64,000 nucleotides of DNA from Mesorhizobium denitrificans (lineage in GTDB: Bacteria > Pseudomonadota > Alphaproteobacteria > Rhizobiales > Rhizobiaceae): NCBI RefSeq assembly GCF_003403035.1, contig NZ_QURN01000008.1, positions 124,001 to 188,000 of the forward strand, given 5' to 3'. The translations under genes were made by a program, and so were the position numbers. Of this stretch, positions 20,123-27,718 are shown piece after piece (within the stretch, counting starts at the first letter, position 1; every line of letters starts with the position of its first letter). The notes beneath the pieces are model-generated. The model was not told the origin of the DNA, did no database searches, and saw nothing but the letters and a program-made list of their open reading frames with translations.

Positions 20123-22009
20123 TCAGTCTTTGGCGTTCAGGTTCGTACCGAGTGTATCGCGGACGAACAGTGTGCCGACGACCAGCGACATTGCTGCGAT
20201 AACGATCGGATACCACAGGCCGTAGTAGATATCGCCAGCGGCAGCGCTCATTGCGAACACAGTTGCCGGAAGCAGACCGCCGAACCAGCCGTTACCGATA
20301 TGGTAAGGCAGCGACATGCCGGTGTAGCGGATGCGGGTCGGGAACATTTCGACCAGGATCGCGGCAATCGGGCCGTAGACCATCGTGACGTAAAGCACGA
20401 GGATAAACAGGATACCGATGATCTTGGCCCAGCTGACGGCAGCCGGATCGGCGACCATCGTGTAAGTGCCAGCACCCGGTATCGAGTAGGTGGTCACTTC
20501 GGTTGCGCTGGCAGCCTCTTCCGCGGTCAGGATCTTGCTCTTGATCGCATCGGCGACGGCGACAACCTTCTTCTCACCAGCGCGGATCGTATCCGGCACC
20601 AGCGAAAGCTCAGGATTGGCCGCGACGAATGCATCAAGCTTCTGATCCGCAACCGTTGCTGCACCACGAACCAGCGGATAGCCAGCATCATGAAGCGCGG
20701 TGTGAATGCCCTTTACGAAGGCTGCGTTCATTCCGGCTGCTTTATCGCCTGCAGCGGTCGCATCGTAGGAATTGACCGTTTCTTCGCCAACCTTGACCGT
20801 TGCCGGAGTTCCCGGAGCGGCAGTCGCTGCAACATCATATGGCACCGAGTTCTTGGTGAGGAAGTCGGTAGCGATATCGCACGAGGTGGTGAACTTGCGT
20901 GTGCCGGTCGGGTTGAACTGGAAGTTGCAGTCTCCCGGAGCAGCGGTAACAGTTGCACGCACATTTTCCTGCGCAGCGGCGAGTGCCGGATTTGCGGCCC
21001 AGGTGAGCGCCTTGAACAGCGGGAAGTAGGTGACGATAGCGAGCAGCAGACCAAGCATGATGATTGGCTTGCGGCCTACGCGATCCGACAACCAGCCGAA
21101 GAACACAAAGAAGAATGTGCCGAGCGCCAGCGAGATTGCGATCATGATGTTGACCGACTGACCGTCAACTTTCAGAACGTTCTGGAGGAAAAACAGCGCA
21201 TAAAACTGGCCCGTGTACCAAACGACAGCCTGACCGGCAGTGAGGCCGAACAGTGCAAGCAATGCGATTTTAGCATTTTTCCACTGGCCGAAAGCTTCCG
21301 AAAGCGGAGCCTTGGAACCTTTGCCCTCTTCCTTCATGCGCTTGAACGTTGGCGATTCATTCAAGGACAAACGAATCCACACCGAAACGCCAAGCAGCAA
21401 GACGGAGACCAGGAACGGCACGCGCCAGCCCCACGCGGCAAATGCTTCCTTGCCGAGATAAGTCTGCACCGCAAGGATGATCAGCAGCGAGAGGAACAGG
21501 CCCAGCGTCGCTGTCGTTTGAATCCACGAGGTGTAGTAGCCGCGACGATCGTCAGGCGAATGCTCGGCAACATAAGTTGCCGCACCGCCATATTCGCCGC
21601 CAAGCGCCAAGCCCTGCAACATGCGCAGCGCGATCAGGATGATCGGGGCTGCGATGCCGATGCTGGCCGAACCCGGCAGCAGGCCGACGATAAAGGTCGA
21701 AAGACCCATGATGAGAATAGTGACGAGGAAGGTGTATTTGCGGCCGACGAGATCGCCCAGTCGCCCAAACACCAAAGCGCCGAACGGGCGCACCAAAAAG
21801 CCGGCAGCGAAAGCGAGAAGCGCGAAGATGTTTCGCGTGGCTTCAGGATACTGGCTGAAGAAGGCCGCGCCAATGAAGGCGGCAAGTGAGCCATAAAGAT
21901 AAAAATCATACCATTCGAAAACAGTTCCAAGCGACGAGGCGAAGATAACTTTCTTCTCCTCACGCGTCATACCGCGCGAACGATCGCCGGCAGCCGAAGC
22001 CATTGCCAT
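20123..22009 (-). CDS. MFS metabolite:H+ symporter (MHS family) with a large periplasmic insertion
   Basis: A 628-residue transporter. The N-terminal half is classic for the MHS/ProP-like branch: GTVFEWYDFYLYG in helix 1, FGRLGDLVGRKYT in loop 2-3 and LGGEYGGAATYVAEH in helix 5. The second conserved loop, WLSDRVGRKPI, lies between helices 8 and 9. After helix 9 (about residue 350) a soluble segment of about 170 residues interrupts the fold before helix 10 (WAKIIGILFILVLYVTMV). By topology the insertion is periplasmic; it is Ala/Val/Thr-rich and has two Cys that could form a disulfide. Related transporters carry organic acids or betaines; the substrate here is unknown. It is a lone gene. Confidence 0.9.
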   Translation of the reverse strand: MAMASAAGDRSRGMTREEKKVIFASSLGTVFEWYDFYLYGSLAAFIGAAFFSQYPEATRNIFALLAFAAGFLVRPFGALVFGRLGDLVGRKYTFLVTILIMGLSTFIVGLLPGSASIGIAAPIILIALRMLQGLALGGEYGGAATYVAEHSPDDRRGYYTSWIQTTATLGLFLSLLIILAVQTYLGKEAFAAWGWRVPFLVSVLLLGVSVWIRLSLNESPTFKRMKEEGKGSKAPLSEAFGQWKNAKIALLALFGLTAGQAVVWYTGQFYALFFLQNVLKVDGQSVNIMIAISLALGTFFFVFFGWLSDRVGRKPIIMLGLLLAIVTYFPLFKALTWAANPALAAAQENVRATVTAAPGDCNFQFNPTGTRKFTTSCDIATDFLTKNSVPYDVAATAAPGTPATVKVGEETVNSYDATAAGDKAAGMNAAFVKGIHTALHDAGYPLVRGAATVADQKLDAFVAANPELSLVPDTIRAGEKKVVAVADAIKSKILTAEEAASATEVTTYSIPGAGTYTMVADPAAVSWAKIIGILFILVLYVTMVYGPIAAILVEMFPTRIRYTGMSLPYHIGNGWFGGLLPATVFAMSAAAGDIYYGLWYPIVIAAMSLVVGTLFVRDTLGTNLNAKD

Positions 22010-22228
22010 TGGGGTTTCCCCTCCCTTTTTGGGGCCATTTACTTATGTCGCGTCTTCTGCCGACAAGCCGAAGAATCCTCAAGACGCGGACATCGCGAAT
22101 GTATGGCACAAGCAATCTCTAAAGTGCAGCGATGCGATGGTCTTATGACTTTCGTATTACGCGCGCACATTTAGCCGTTTTGCGCTCGCGCCTTTTTGTG
22201 TCAGCATTGGCCTTGGGAGATAAGTTTT

Positions 22229-22510
22229 ATGGACTTTTTCAATTTGCTTGGCGGGCAACTCGCCGATCCATTTCGCATCGCGCTTATTATCGGACTGCTG
22301 ATAACCTCCAACAACACGGCCCCACAAATTGGCCGATCCATCCCGCTGGTGCTCGGCGTGGTGTTCGTGGCGATACTGATTCCGACTGCATTCGGAACCG
22401 GCGAACATGGAATGGTGCCGGTGGTGGCTGTCGGCATATTGGCGAATTTGCTGATATTTGCAGCATGCTGGCTGGTGCTCAGCATAATCAAACGCGTCAT
22501 ATCGAGATGA
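22229..22510 (+). CDS. Small hypothetical membrane protein (93 aa)
   Basis: Begins MDFFNLLGGQLADPFRIALI and contains three hydrophobic segments separated by short loops (ITSNNTAPQIGRSIP; GTGEHG), ending in the basic tip IIKRVISR. GGGAGA eight bases before the ATG supports this start over an in-frame ATG 11 codons upstream. It precedes the racemase gene by 15 bp on the same strand, so they are probably one transcript. I do not recognise a named family. Confidence 0.7.
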   Translation: MDFFNLLGGQLADPFRIALIIGLLITSNNTAPQIGRSIPLVLGVVFVAILIPTAFGTGEHGMVPVVAVGILANLLIFAACWLVLSIIKRVISR

Positions 22511-22525
22511 TCTGACGAGGGGCTT

Positions 22526-23218
22526 TTGAAAACCATCGGCATTCTGGGCGGCATGTCTGCCGCTTCCACCCAAACCTACTATCGTGAACTTTGCGCGCTT
22601 GTTCGCAACCGATTGGGCGGCCTGCACTCGCCGGAATTGCTTATCCGCTCTCTTGATTTCGCGAGGATAGAGCAGCTGCAAGTGGCAGGCGAATGGGAGC
22701 AGGCTGGCGACATATTGAATGCGGAAGCAGTAGCTCTGGAACGCGGCGGAGCCGAACTCTTGATGCTGGCGACCAACACGATGCACAAGCTGGCCGACCA
22801 GATGATGCGCGGTGTTCGCATTCCGCTGCTGCACATTGCAGACGCAACGGCGGATCGTATTTGTAGATCGGGCTTTCAACGCCCCGGCCTGATGGCCACC
22901 GCATTTACGATGGAGCAGAGTTTTTACACGGATCGATTGGTGGCCGCGGGGCTTACTCCGATCATACCGGACACAGCCGACCGGACTCTAACGCATCAGA
23001 TTATCTATGCCGAACTTTGCCGCGATGTTATTTCCGAGGAAAGCCGCGCGAAGTATATCGGCATCGCTGACCGCCTCGTCGCGCGCGGCGCGGATTGCAT
23101 GATTCTTGGCTGCACCGAAGTTGGAATGTTACTCAATCAAGGCAATGTTTCAGTGCCGGTGTTCGACACCACGCTTATTCATTGCGAGACTGCAATCGAT
23201 CTCGCGCTGGAGAATTGA
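22526..23218 (+). CDS. Aspartate/glutamate racemase family protein, YgeA-like
   Basis: A 230-residue protein starting at a TTG (22526) that gives MKTIGILGGMSAASTQTYYR, with GACGAGGGG just upstream; no better start exists. It has the family motifs ATNTMHKLAD and ILGCTEVGML. The first catalytic position is Thr83 rather than Cys, while the second is Cys196. The same Thr/Cys combination is found in E. coli YgeA, a broad-specificity amino-acid racemase, so an active but non-aspartate-specific racemase is the best reading. It converges on the ATP12 gene with a 10-bp gap. Confidence 0.88.
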   Translation: MKTIGILGGMSAASTQTYYRELCALVRNRLGGLHSPELLIRSLDFARIEQLQVAGEWEQAGDILNAEAVALERGGAELLMLATNTMHKLADQMMRGVRIPLLHIADATADRICRSGFQRPGLMATAFTMEQSFYTDRLVAAGLTPIIPDTADRTLTHQIIYAELCRDVISEESRAKYIGIADRLVARGADCMILGCTEVGMLLNQGNVSVPVFDTTLIHCETAIDLALEN

Positions 23219-23228
23219 GCCGAACCCG

Positions 23229-24038
23229 CTACGCCCGCAGGGATTGAAGCACTGACGCGGCGGCCGCAAAATCGCGATGGCGCGCATTGCGCCGTGCAAG
23301 CGCCTCAGCATCCTGCCCCCAATGCTCGATCTGCCAATCCTCATCGACATGCGCAGCAAGCCAAGCCTGTTCGGCATCCAGCGTGCCAGATTCAACGGCG
23401 AGCGCCAAAAGCGCGGAGCCCGAAATCGAGGTCATGAGATGCAGCGCAGCCAGCCGCAGCGCGCGAACTGACGGCTCATCACCCAACCGATGCGCCAAAT
23501 GCGTGCGCAGCGCCTGAATTGCCAGCGGGCTTTGCTTGATGTGCATAACGCCCTCAGCCAGCGCAAAACGCGCCTGTAATGCATTGGCCGCCCAATCCAG
23601 AACCGGATCCCACGCTTCGTTCTGACGGTCAACGAGCTTTTCCGGCGAATCCGCCCGATAGCAGAGCATATCTGACGAGGCAAAACGCAGGATGTCCTCA
23701 AGCACGGCGTCAGCTTCATTCGCGACACCATCAATCGCCGTATTTACGAGCCTGGTGACGGGCATCGTTGCCGGGTTGATTTCATCGGCCTGCGCGGCGA
23801 ACTCATCCGCAATCAGTTTTGCGGCAGCGCGATTTGGCAGAACAACAGGCACCCTGCCCGGCGTGCGCACCGCCTTGCCATCGAGCATAATGCTAACGCC
23901 GCCATCAACATCCGCCAGCGTCACGTCCTTGTAAAAGCGCTTGGGCAGCGGCGTGCGCATCTGATTTTGCGCCCGGCGTGTCGGGTCCGGATCAGAGAGA
24001 AATTCACCGGATTCCAGATCGTTCAAAATATCACGCAT
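23229..24038 (-). CDS. ATP12 family chaperone (F1-ATPase assembly)
   Basis: A 269-residue homologue of mitochondrial ATP12, which binds the F1 alpha subunit before assembly of ATP synthase. It shows FYKDVTLADVDGGVSIMLDG, IDGVANEADAVLEDILRFAS, DMLCYRADSP and WDPVLDWA, all characteristic. Homologues are confined to alphaproteobacteria and mitochondria, which supports the taxonomic reading. It starts 25 bp after the pseudouridine synthase stop and is probably in an operon with it. Confidence 0.94.
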   Translation of the reverse strand: MRDILNDLESGEFLSDPDPTRRAQNQMRTPLPKRFYKDVTLADVDGGVSIMLDGKAVRTPGRVPVVLPNRAAAKLIADEFAAQADEINPATMPVTRLVNTAIDGVANEADAVLEDILRFASSDMLCYRADSPEKLVDRQNEAWDPVLDWAANALQARFALAEGVMHIKQSPLAIQALRTHLAHRLGDEPSVRALRLAALHLMTSISGSALLALAVESGTLDAEQAWLAAHVDEDWQIEHWGQDAEALARRNARHRDFAAAASVLQSLRA

Positions 24039-24062
24039 TTGGAACTCCTTGAGTGTCAGCCA

Positions 24063-25052
24063 TCAATCCGCAAGCTCGCCTGCCGTGGCTTCATCAAAGC
24101 CCAGCAGGTTCCAGCTTTGCTTCATATGGGGCGGCAGCGGAGCCGTTACATCCACCACGCCGCGATCCGGATGCGGAATCACAATGCGGCGCGCATGAAG
24201 ATGCAGCCGATTCTGCAGTCCGCCGGGAAATTCCCAGTTCGTATCCGCCTCAAAATATTTCGGGTCACCGATGATGGGGTGGCCAATGTGGGCCGCGTGA
24301 ACGCGCAATTGGTGGGTACGCCCGGTGTATGGTTCCATCTCCAGCCACGCCAGCGCCTGGCCCGCATTATCTACCACGCGATAGAACGAAACGGCATGGT
24401 CGGACCCCTCTTCGCCGTGCCTGGCCACGCGCATCCGGTCGCCATCGGGCGTTTGCTCCTTCACCAGCCAGGTCGAAATCTTGTCCTCACGCTTGCGCGG
24501 GACACCTTTGACCAGCGACCAGTATGTTTTCTTGGTTTCACGCGCACGGAACGCCTCCGCCAGCTTCATCGCAGCATGGCGCGTGCGGGCGACGACAAGC
24601 ACGCCGGACGTGTCACGGTCGAGACGATGCACAAGGCGCGGCTTCTCACCCTTCTTGTTTCGCCACGCCTCCAGCATGGAATCGACATGGCGGACCACAC
24701 CCGAACCACCCTGCACCGCCAGACCCGCAGGCTTGTTGAACACGAACACCTTGGGGTCTTCATAGAGAAGCATCTGTGCCAGCACATCCGCATCGCCCTG
24801 ATTGCGGATCGTGTTTGCCGTCAGCGGGCCATCGCCTTTGCGGTCGATCTCCAGCGGCGGCACGCGTATGGATTGGCCGGGCTCAAGCCGCGTGTCAGCT
24901 TTCACGCGCCCACCATCAACGCGAATCTGGCCGGAACGCAGCAGCTTTTGCAGATGGCCAAAGCCAAGGCCCGGATAATGGACCTTGAACCAGCGATCGA
25001 GCCGCATGCCCTGTTCGTCCTTATCGACGAGAATTTGCTCAACGCCTGCCAT
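24063..25052 (-). CDS. rluC: RluA-family 23S rRNA pseudouridine synthase
   Basis: A 329-residue protein. An N-terminal S4 RNA-binding domain (RLDRWFKVHYPGLGFGHLQK, about residues 17-75) is followed by the catalytic domain with LVHRLDRDTSGVLVVART, which includes the catalytic Asp. GRTHQLRVHAAHIGHPIIGD lies near residue 250. S4 plus catalytic domain and the length favour the RluC branch (three uridines of 23S rRNA) over RluD, but the exact sites cannot be read from sequence. It sits between crcB and ATP12 on the same strand. Confidence 0.9.
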   Translation of the reverse strand: MAGVEQILVDKDEQGMRLDRWFKVHYPGLGFGHLQKLLRSGQIRVDGGRVKADTRLEPGQSIRVPPLEIDRKGDGPLTANTIRNQGDADVLAQMLLYEDPKVFVFNKPAGLAVQGGSGVVRHVDSMLEAWRNKKGEKPRLVHRLDRDTSGVLVVARTRHAAMKLAEAFRARETKKTYWSLVKGVPRKREDKISTWLVKEQTPDGDRMRVARHGEEGSDHAVSFYRVVDNAGQALAWLEMEPYTGRTHQLRVHAAHIGHPIIGDPKYFEADTNWEFPGGLQNRLHLHARRIVIPHPDRGVVDVTAPLPPHMKQSWNLLGFDEATAGELAD

Positions 25053-25120
25053 TTATTTTTCCTTGCGCACCTTCGCGAGGCACAGCGGGATGAGAGGTAA
25101 ATTGCACCTTCGCCTGCCAC

Positions 25121-25498
25121 CTAACCCACGCTGCGGACGAACCACAGACCGACGAACACGGCGGCAAGCGAACCGAGCACGCTGACGACCGCATAGAGCA
25201 AGGCGGTGTTCATTGTCCCGCGCTCCCACAATGTCGCAAAATCGAGCGAAAAGGCAGAAAACGTGGTGAAACCACCGAGAACGCCCGTTGCCAGAAAGAG
25301 CCGCACCGACTGGGTGTCACCCGAGCGCCGCGCCAGAACGGCAATAAGCACGCCCATGAGAAAACAGCCGACAAGATTCACCGTCAGCGTGCCGAACGGG
25401 AAATTGGGCCCGGCAACCCGCATCGCCCCCACATTTGTGAGGTGGCGCAAACCTGCGCCAATTGCGCCACCAATCATGACAATGAGCAGCTCCGTCAT
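25121..25498 (-). CDS. crcB: Fluoride-specific ion channel CrcB/Fluc
   Basis: A 125-residue four-helix membrane protein starting MTELLIVMIGGAIGAGLRHL. It includes the pore-lining GGFTTFSAFSLDF and FGTLTVNLVGCFLMGV segments with the conserved Asn. Fluc channels are dual-topology dimers that expel fluoride. The ATG at 25498 is the family start; the open frame upstream would run through the tig terminator. I see no fluoride riboswitch upstream, so expression is probably constitutive. Next on the strand is rluC. Confidence 0.95.
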   Translation of the reverse strand: MTELLIVMIGGAIGAGLRHLTNVGAMRVAGPNFPFGTLTVNLVGCFLMGVLIAVLARRSGDTQSVRLFLATGVLGGFTTFSAFSLDFATLWERGTMNTALLYAVVSVLGSLAAVFVGLWFVRSVG

Positions 25499-25510
25499 GC
25501 GCCTACCTCC

Positions 25511-25538
25511 AAACAGGAAGGCCGCCTTGCGGGCGGCC
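25511..25538 (-). terminator. Terminator of tig
   Basis: GGCCGCC (25520-25526) and GGCGGCC (25532-25538) form a perfect 7-bp stem around a five-base loop. Read on the minus strand it is followed by TTCCTGTTT. It lies 27 bp beyond the tig stop codon and just before the crcB ribosome site. Confidence 0.75.
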
Positions 25539-25565
25539 TCCGAAATCACGTCTGACGGGCGATGA

Positions 25566-27038
25566 TTACTCTCCGTCCTTCGCGGCCTTCTTCTTGGCCG
25601 GAGCCTTCTTTTTCGGCTCGGCGTCATCTTCCGGCTTCTCAGCCTTGTCGGCCTTTTTAGCCGCTGCCTTCTTCGCTGGCTTTGCCGGAGCTTCTTCGTC
25701 CTCGTCGTCAGCCGTCAACTCGTCCTTCGACACCTTCTTGTCGGTGACGGAGATCTTGCCGAGCAGGTCGTCAACAACCTTTTCTTCGAAGATCGGCGCG
25801 CGCAGCGTTGCCAGCGCATTCGGGTTCGAGCGGTACATCTCGAAAACCTGCTGCTGCTGTGCCGGCGGATAGCGGCGGACGGTCTCGAAGAGCGCGCGCT
25901 GCACTTCATCGTCAGACACCTGAACGCCAGCCTTTTCGCCGATTTCGGCGAGAACCAGACCAAGACGAACGCGGCGTTCGGCCAGGCGCTGATACTCGGC
26001 GCGGGCTTCTTCTTCCGTGGTTTCCTCATCCTCGAAGGTGCGGCCAGCGAGTTCGAGATCGCGGTTCACCGTCTGCCAGATGTTGCTGAATTCAGCCTCA
26101 ACGAGATTCGACGGAGCCTCGAACTGATAGGACTTGTCGAGTTGATCGAGAAGCTGACGCTTCACCTTCTGGCGCGTAATCGAGCCGAACTGGCTTTCGA
26201 TCTGGCTGCGGACGATTTCCTTGAGACGATCAAGCGATTCGAGGCCAAGCGACTTGGCAGTCTCGTCGTTGATTTCCAGCTTGCCCGGCTTCTCGACAGC
26301 CTTGACGGTGACGTCGAAGGTTGCCTCGCGGCCAGCAAGATGCGGCGCGCTGTAGTTCTCCGGGAAAGTGACCGTGATGACCTTTTCCTCGCCAGCCTTG
26401 AGGCCAACAAGCTGATCTTCAAAGCCGGGGATGAACTCCTTGGAGCCAAGCACCAGCGGCTGGTCCTGACCGGCGCCGCCATCAAAAGCCTCGCCATTCA
26501 GCTTGCCGAGATAGTCGATGGTGACGCGGTCGCCGTCAGCGGCCTTGCCTTCCTTCGGCTCGTAGCTGCGCGCGGATTCGGCAACGCGCTGGACCTGCTC
26601 GTCAACTTCCGTATCCGGCACGTCGTAAACCGGGCGCGTGACCTTGATGTCCGAAAAATCCTTGATCTCAATGGCCGGGATGACCTCGTAAGCGAGATCG
26701 AACTCGAAATCCGCATTGCCGGAAAGGATCTTTTCAGCTTCCTTCTCGTCCTCGGTCATCTTGATTTCCGGCTGCATGGCAGCCTTTTCGCCGCGCTCGG
26801 AAAGAATATCGCGAGCCGAGTTCGACAGAACCTCGTTGACCACTTCGGCCATGAAGGACTTGCCGTACATCTTGCGCAGGTGCTGCATCGGCACTTTGCC
26901 CGGACGGAAGCCATTGATGCGAACCTTGTCTTTCGCGTCGGTCAGGCGCTTGACCAGCCGGGCTTCCATATCCCCCGCGGGCACCTTCACCTTTATTTCG
27001 CGCTTGAGACCGGTGTTGAGCGTCTCGGTAACCTGCAT
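25566..27038 (-). CDS. tig: Trigger factor
   Basis: The ribosome-bound chaperone and prolyl isomerase. The 490-residue protein has the ribosome-binding tail domain ([19 protein letters not shown]), an FKBP-type isomerase domain ([20 protein letters not shown], about residues 165-245) and the helical C-terminal chaperone domain. Its last 50 or so residues are a Lys/Ala/Glu low-complexity tail absent from E. coli Tig and explain the extra length. A TATAAC-like -10 (27194-27189) lies about 150 bp upstream. Confidence 0.97.
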   Translation of the reverse strand: MQVTETLNTGLKREIKVKVPAGDMEARLVKRLTDAKDKVRINGFRPGKVPMQHLRKMYGKSFMAEVVNEVLSNSARDILSERGEKAAMQPEIKMTEDEKEAEKILSGNADFEFDLAYEVIPAIEIKDFSDIKVTRPVYDVPDTEVDEQVQRVAESARSYEPKEGKAADGDRVTIDYLGKLNGEAFDGGAGQDQPLVLGSKEFIPGFEDQLVGLKAGEEKVITVTFPENYSAPHLAGREATFDVTVKAVEKPGKLEINDETAKSLGLESLDRLKEIVRSQIESQFGSITRQKVKRQLLDQLDKSYQFEAPSNLVEAEFSNIWQTVNRDLELAGRTFEDEETTEEEARAEYQRLAERRVRLGLVLAEIGEKAGVQVSDDEVQRALFETVRRYPPAQQQQVFEMYRSNPNALATLRAPIFEEKVVDDLLGKISVTDKKVSKDELTADDEDEEAPAKPAKKAAAKKADKAEKPEDDAEPKKKAPAKKKAAKDGE

Positions 27039-27371
27039 TTTTTAACCCTTATTATCACCGCCACGAGGCGGGTTTTCCGTGACAACCTGATGGAATTCTG
27101 TGCCGGTGTGGCGTCGGATTGACCGTTCGGAGCTGCGCATTTTCATCGCGCTTCCTCAAGATCTTTCCACTAACGCGTCTAAGCTTTTGTTATACCTTGC
27201 CTTTTTCTCGAAAGATCACAGCAAGCCGCTGGCCCGGTCACGTCCGGCTGGCCTTTTGTCATAGCCGACATAATTTTTCAACCGAATTTGCCAAGCTGTG
27301 CAGAGCCTGCGAATCCGATGCACCTTCACATTGACAGAATGATGGCTGCATGTGATGTGCACCGCCGGAAC
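27039..27371. other. tig-tRNA intergenic region
   Basis: A 333-bp gap between the divergent tig and tRNA-Leu genes. It contains a candidate tig -10 (TATAAC, 27194-27189, minus strand). For the tRNA there is TTGACA (27331-27336) with a poor TGATGT -10 sixteen bases on. I see no protein gene and no clear structured RNA in it. Confidence 0.5.
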
Positions 27372-27456
27372 GCGGATGTGGCGGAACTGGTAGACGCCCC
27401 GGATTTAGGTTCCGGTGCCGCAAGGCGTGGGGGTTCGAGTCCCTTCATCCGCACCA
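27372..27456 (+). tRNA. tRNA-Leu (anticodon UAG)
   Basis: An 85-nt cloverleaf with acceptor arms GCGGATG (27372-27378) and CATCCGC, encoded CCA, and the class II long variable arm (TGCCGCAAGGCGT). The T loop is GGGTTCGAGTCCC. The anticodon stem is CCGGA/TCCGG with loop TTTAGGT, so the anticodon is TAG at 27406-27408, reading CUN leucine codons. The accessory block begins right after it. Confidence 0.97.
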
Positions 27457-27718
27457 CCCCCTGACAGATCAAAGCATGGCCTCTCGCACTCGAGATGATT
27501 CTTGCAAATGCCGTTCATGGTGTTGCTGCCGATGCAAGGGCGTTGTGACTACGCGATGGGCGCATGACATTCTATCAAAAGATGTAGATCGGGAATGATC
27601 TATACCCCCTCGTGAGGGGGTGGGTATGCTAATCAATTACATGGAAGAACCTGTGGGGGACTCTTTGTGCGCGTGCCCGCGCGCTAAGGGGAGATCATCG
27701 CCAACACAGAAATTACAT

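Noticed and set aside
20117-21889. 590-codon plus-strand ORF
   Set aside because: Exactly antisense to the MFS transporter, whose helices and motifs are convincing.
27372-27456. Attachment-site duplication of the tRNA-Leu 3' end
   Set aside because: No second copy of the T-arm and acceptor sequence was seen downstream to 64 kb.
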